DNA from: Clostridium_I sp963725425
GTDB taxonomy: Bacteria; Bacillota; Clostridia; Clostridiales; Clostridiaceae
NCBI GenBank assembly: GCA_963725425.1
Contig: CAVRYJ010000006.1
Span: 558,001 to 622,000, forward strand
Direction: 5' to 3'
Length of the DNA stretch: 64,000 bases
Shown: in pieces, positions 62,933-64,000 of the stretch
Position numbering within the stretch: position 1 is the first letter of the stretch
Layout: the number at the start of each line of letters is the position of its first letter
Notes under the pieces: generated by a model
Database searches by the model: none
What the model saw: only the letters and a program-made list of their open reading frames with translations
What the model was told of the DNA's origin: nothing
Made by a program: the position numbers and the translations under genes

Positions 62933-63358
62933 TTATTCAGCTAATAATTTACCTAAATCTTCTGCTTTTTTAATTTGTTCTTCTGTTGGTGATTCTTTAA
63001 CTGCTAAACTTCCCTTTACATCAAACTTTTCTTCTTTCATTCTTTCAATCCAATCAACCATAAACTTTCCATTGTCCCAACCATATGAACCAAATAAAAC
63101 TACTGGCATATTATTTGGTGCAAGTAATCTTATTTCTTTGATGAAAGGATCCATTTCCTGCTGTTCTATTCTATTATTATCCATAGATGGACTACCAAGT
63201 GCAAGTGCATCATATTTTGTGATTTCATTTGGATTTATTTCATTAACTAACTTTATGTCTACTTCTGCACCAGCATTTTTTGCACCATCTGCAATATGAT
63301 TAGCTAGTACCTCAACATTTCCCATGTTGCTCCAATATATAACGCCTATTTTTTTCAT
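62933..63358 (-). CDS. Flavodoxin
   Basis: A small FMN protein that can replace ferredoxin as electron carrier, fitting its place beside two PFOR genes. The 141-residue protein has the phosphate-binding loop IGVIYWSNMGNVEVLANHIA near 3-22 and the FMN-contact regions LALGSPSMDNN near 56 and VVLFGSYGWDNGKFM near 86. ATG at 63358 follows GGAAGTGG. The loop starts YWSNMGN rather than the usual YGSTTGNT, as in clostridial short-chain flavodoxins. Confidence 0.93.
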   Translation of the reverse strand: MKKIGVIYWSNMGNVEVLANHIADGAKNAGAEVDIKLVNEINPNEITKYDALALGSPSMDNNRIEQQEMDPFIKEIRLLAPNNMPVVLFGSYGWDNGKFMVDWIERMKEEKFDVKGSLAVKESPTEEQIKKAEDLGKLLAE

Positions 63359-63468
63359 ACTTACCACTTCCTTTTATATCATCTGATAATAATTTAACAA
63401 CATAATTATAATACTACATACTGCATTTTACAAGGTTTAAATTGCAATAAAAGCGCACCTTTTTACCT

Positions 63469-63514
63469 GTTGTTATACATCATAATTACTTTACTTTTTG
63501 TGATATATAACAAC
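63469..63514. other. Inverted repeat between murG and flavodoxin
   Basis: GTTGTTATA (63469-63477) pairs with TATAACAAC (63506-63514), with an extra ATCA/TGAT pairing inside. It lies 24 bases after the murG stop on the minus strand. No T-run follows; it could be a protein-binding site for flavodoxin or a weak terminator. Confidence 0.35.
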
Positions 63515-63537
63515 AAATGGCGATGAAATTTCATCCA

Positions 63538-64000
63538 TTAGTTGTCCCTACTGTATTTGACTATTATATCTATAATGTTATCTACTCCATTTTTTATTGG
63601 ACTCTCACTCATAGCTGTAATATATTTTTTCTTATCAGCATTTAATTGTCCAATACTTTTGTAAGTAATTCATCATTTAGATCTTCTTCTTCAATAACTA
63701 AACTGTATCCATGTTTTTTAAATGATTCTGCATTTAATATTTGATCTCCTCTGCTAGATTTTTTGGTAGTGGAATCAAAATATTAGGTTTTCTAAGAGTT
63801 AATAACTCAAAAATGACATTTGCTCCCGCTCTAGAAATCACTAAATCTGCTGCGTTCATAAGATGTGGAAGCTCCTGGTTTACGTATTCAAATTGAGCAT
63901 AACCTTCTTTTTTATTTAAAGCTACATCTAAATTTCCCTTACCACAGATGTGAATAACATTGTAACGAGCTAAAAGAGCACCCAAACAATTTCTAACTGT
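63538..64000 (-). CDS. murG: MurG (3' part), two frameshifts
   Basis: MurG adds GlcNAc to lipid I to make lipid II, an essential step in peptidoglycan synthesis. Only the C-terminal part is in the window: VIHICGKGNLD, LPHLMNAADLVISRAGANVI and NILIPLPK, then in a second frame SSRGDQILNAESFKKHGYS, then in a third the tail ending IVKYSRDN. The breaks lie at 63759-63764 (coding-strand A6 needing A7) and 63646-63647 (AA needing AAA). The cell cannot lack this enzyme, so these are almost surely sequence errors. Confidence 0.9.

Noticed and set aside
1..64000. CRISPR array, tRNA or rRNA genes
   Set aside because: No regularly spaced direct repeats of 25-40 bases and no tRNA-like cloverleaf or rRNA segments were seen on either strand.

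Overview
The window looks like a piece of a low-GC, motile, anaerobic Firmicute chromosome, most likely a Clostridium sensu stricto. The support is very AT-rich intergenic DNA, a Gram-positive-type FliY/CheC/CheD/FliW-CsrA flagellar set, L-lactate dehydrogenase, two pyruvate:ferredoxin oxidoreductases (PFOR) and strong AGGAGG ribosome sites. I cannot name the species from sequence alone.

Layout. (1) 1-5808, minus strand: basal-body operon flgB-flgC-fliE-fliF-fliG-fliH-fliI, running off the left edge. (2) 5809-9121: long AT-rich gap, a decayed AAA-ATPase/nuclease gene containing a small hairpin repeat, and a glycosyltransferase. (3) 9147-10915: an IS with a DDE transposase. (4) 10994-28507, minus strand: a flagellar glycosylation island between two flagellin genes. 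It holds a CDP-3,6-dideoxyhexose-type pathway (rfbF, rfbG, rfbH, an rfbC-like epimerase and an SDR), four tandem radical SAM/SPASM paralogues, an FkbM methyltransferase, and four glycosyltransferases, three of them carrying TPR repeats. (5) 28600-36186: late flagellar genes fliT-like, fliD, fliS, a small membrane protein, flaG, csrA, fliW, flgL, flgK, flgN-like and flgM. (6) 36345-47000: fliY, fliM and chemotaxis genes cheW, cheY, cheC, cheA, cheR, cheB, cheD, cheW, ending at the DUF342/FapA gene. (7) 47349-64000: ldh, an IS3 element sitting in a long palindrome, an aminotransferase, a HAD hydrolase, a Cys/His-rich DUF1292 protein, an IS200-type element whose tnpA is split by a group II intron, two PFOR genes, flavodoxin, and the 3' part of murG.

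How it fits together. I find six minus-strand sites of the form TAAA-N15-NNCGATNN, all with exactly 15 spacer bases. They lie in front of fapA/che, flgM, the main flagellin, a TPR-glycosyltransferase, rfbF and the second flagellin. They look like sigma-28 (SigD) promoters and would tie chemotaxis, filament and glycan genes to one late-flagellar programme, with FlgM as the anti-sigma factor. The main flagellin leader also has a hairpin with a GGA-containing loop next to its ribosome site, a plausible CsrA target given csrA and fliW upstream.

Sequence quality. About a dozen genes are split by one-base indels, mostly A/T runs one base short. The essential murG carries two such breaks, so I treat most of them as base-calling errors rather than mutations or phase variation. 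Coordinates of split genes are given across the break.
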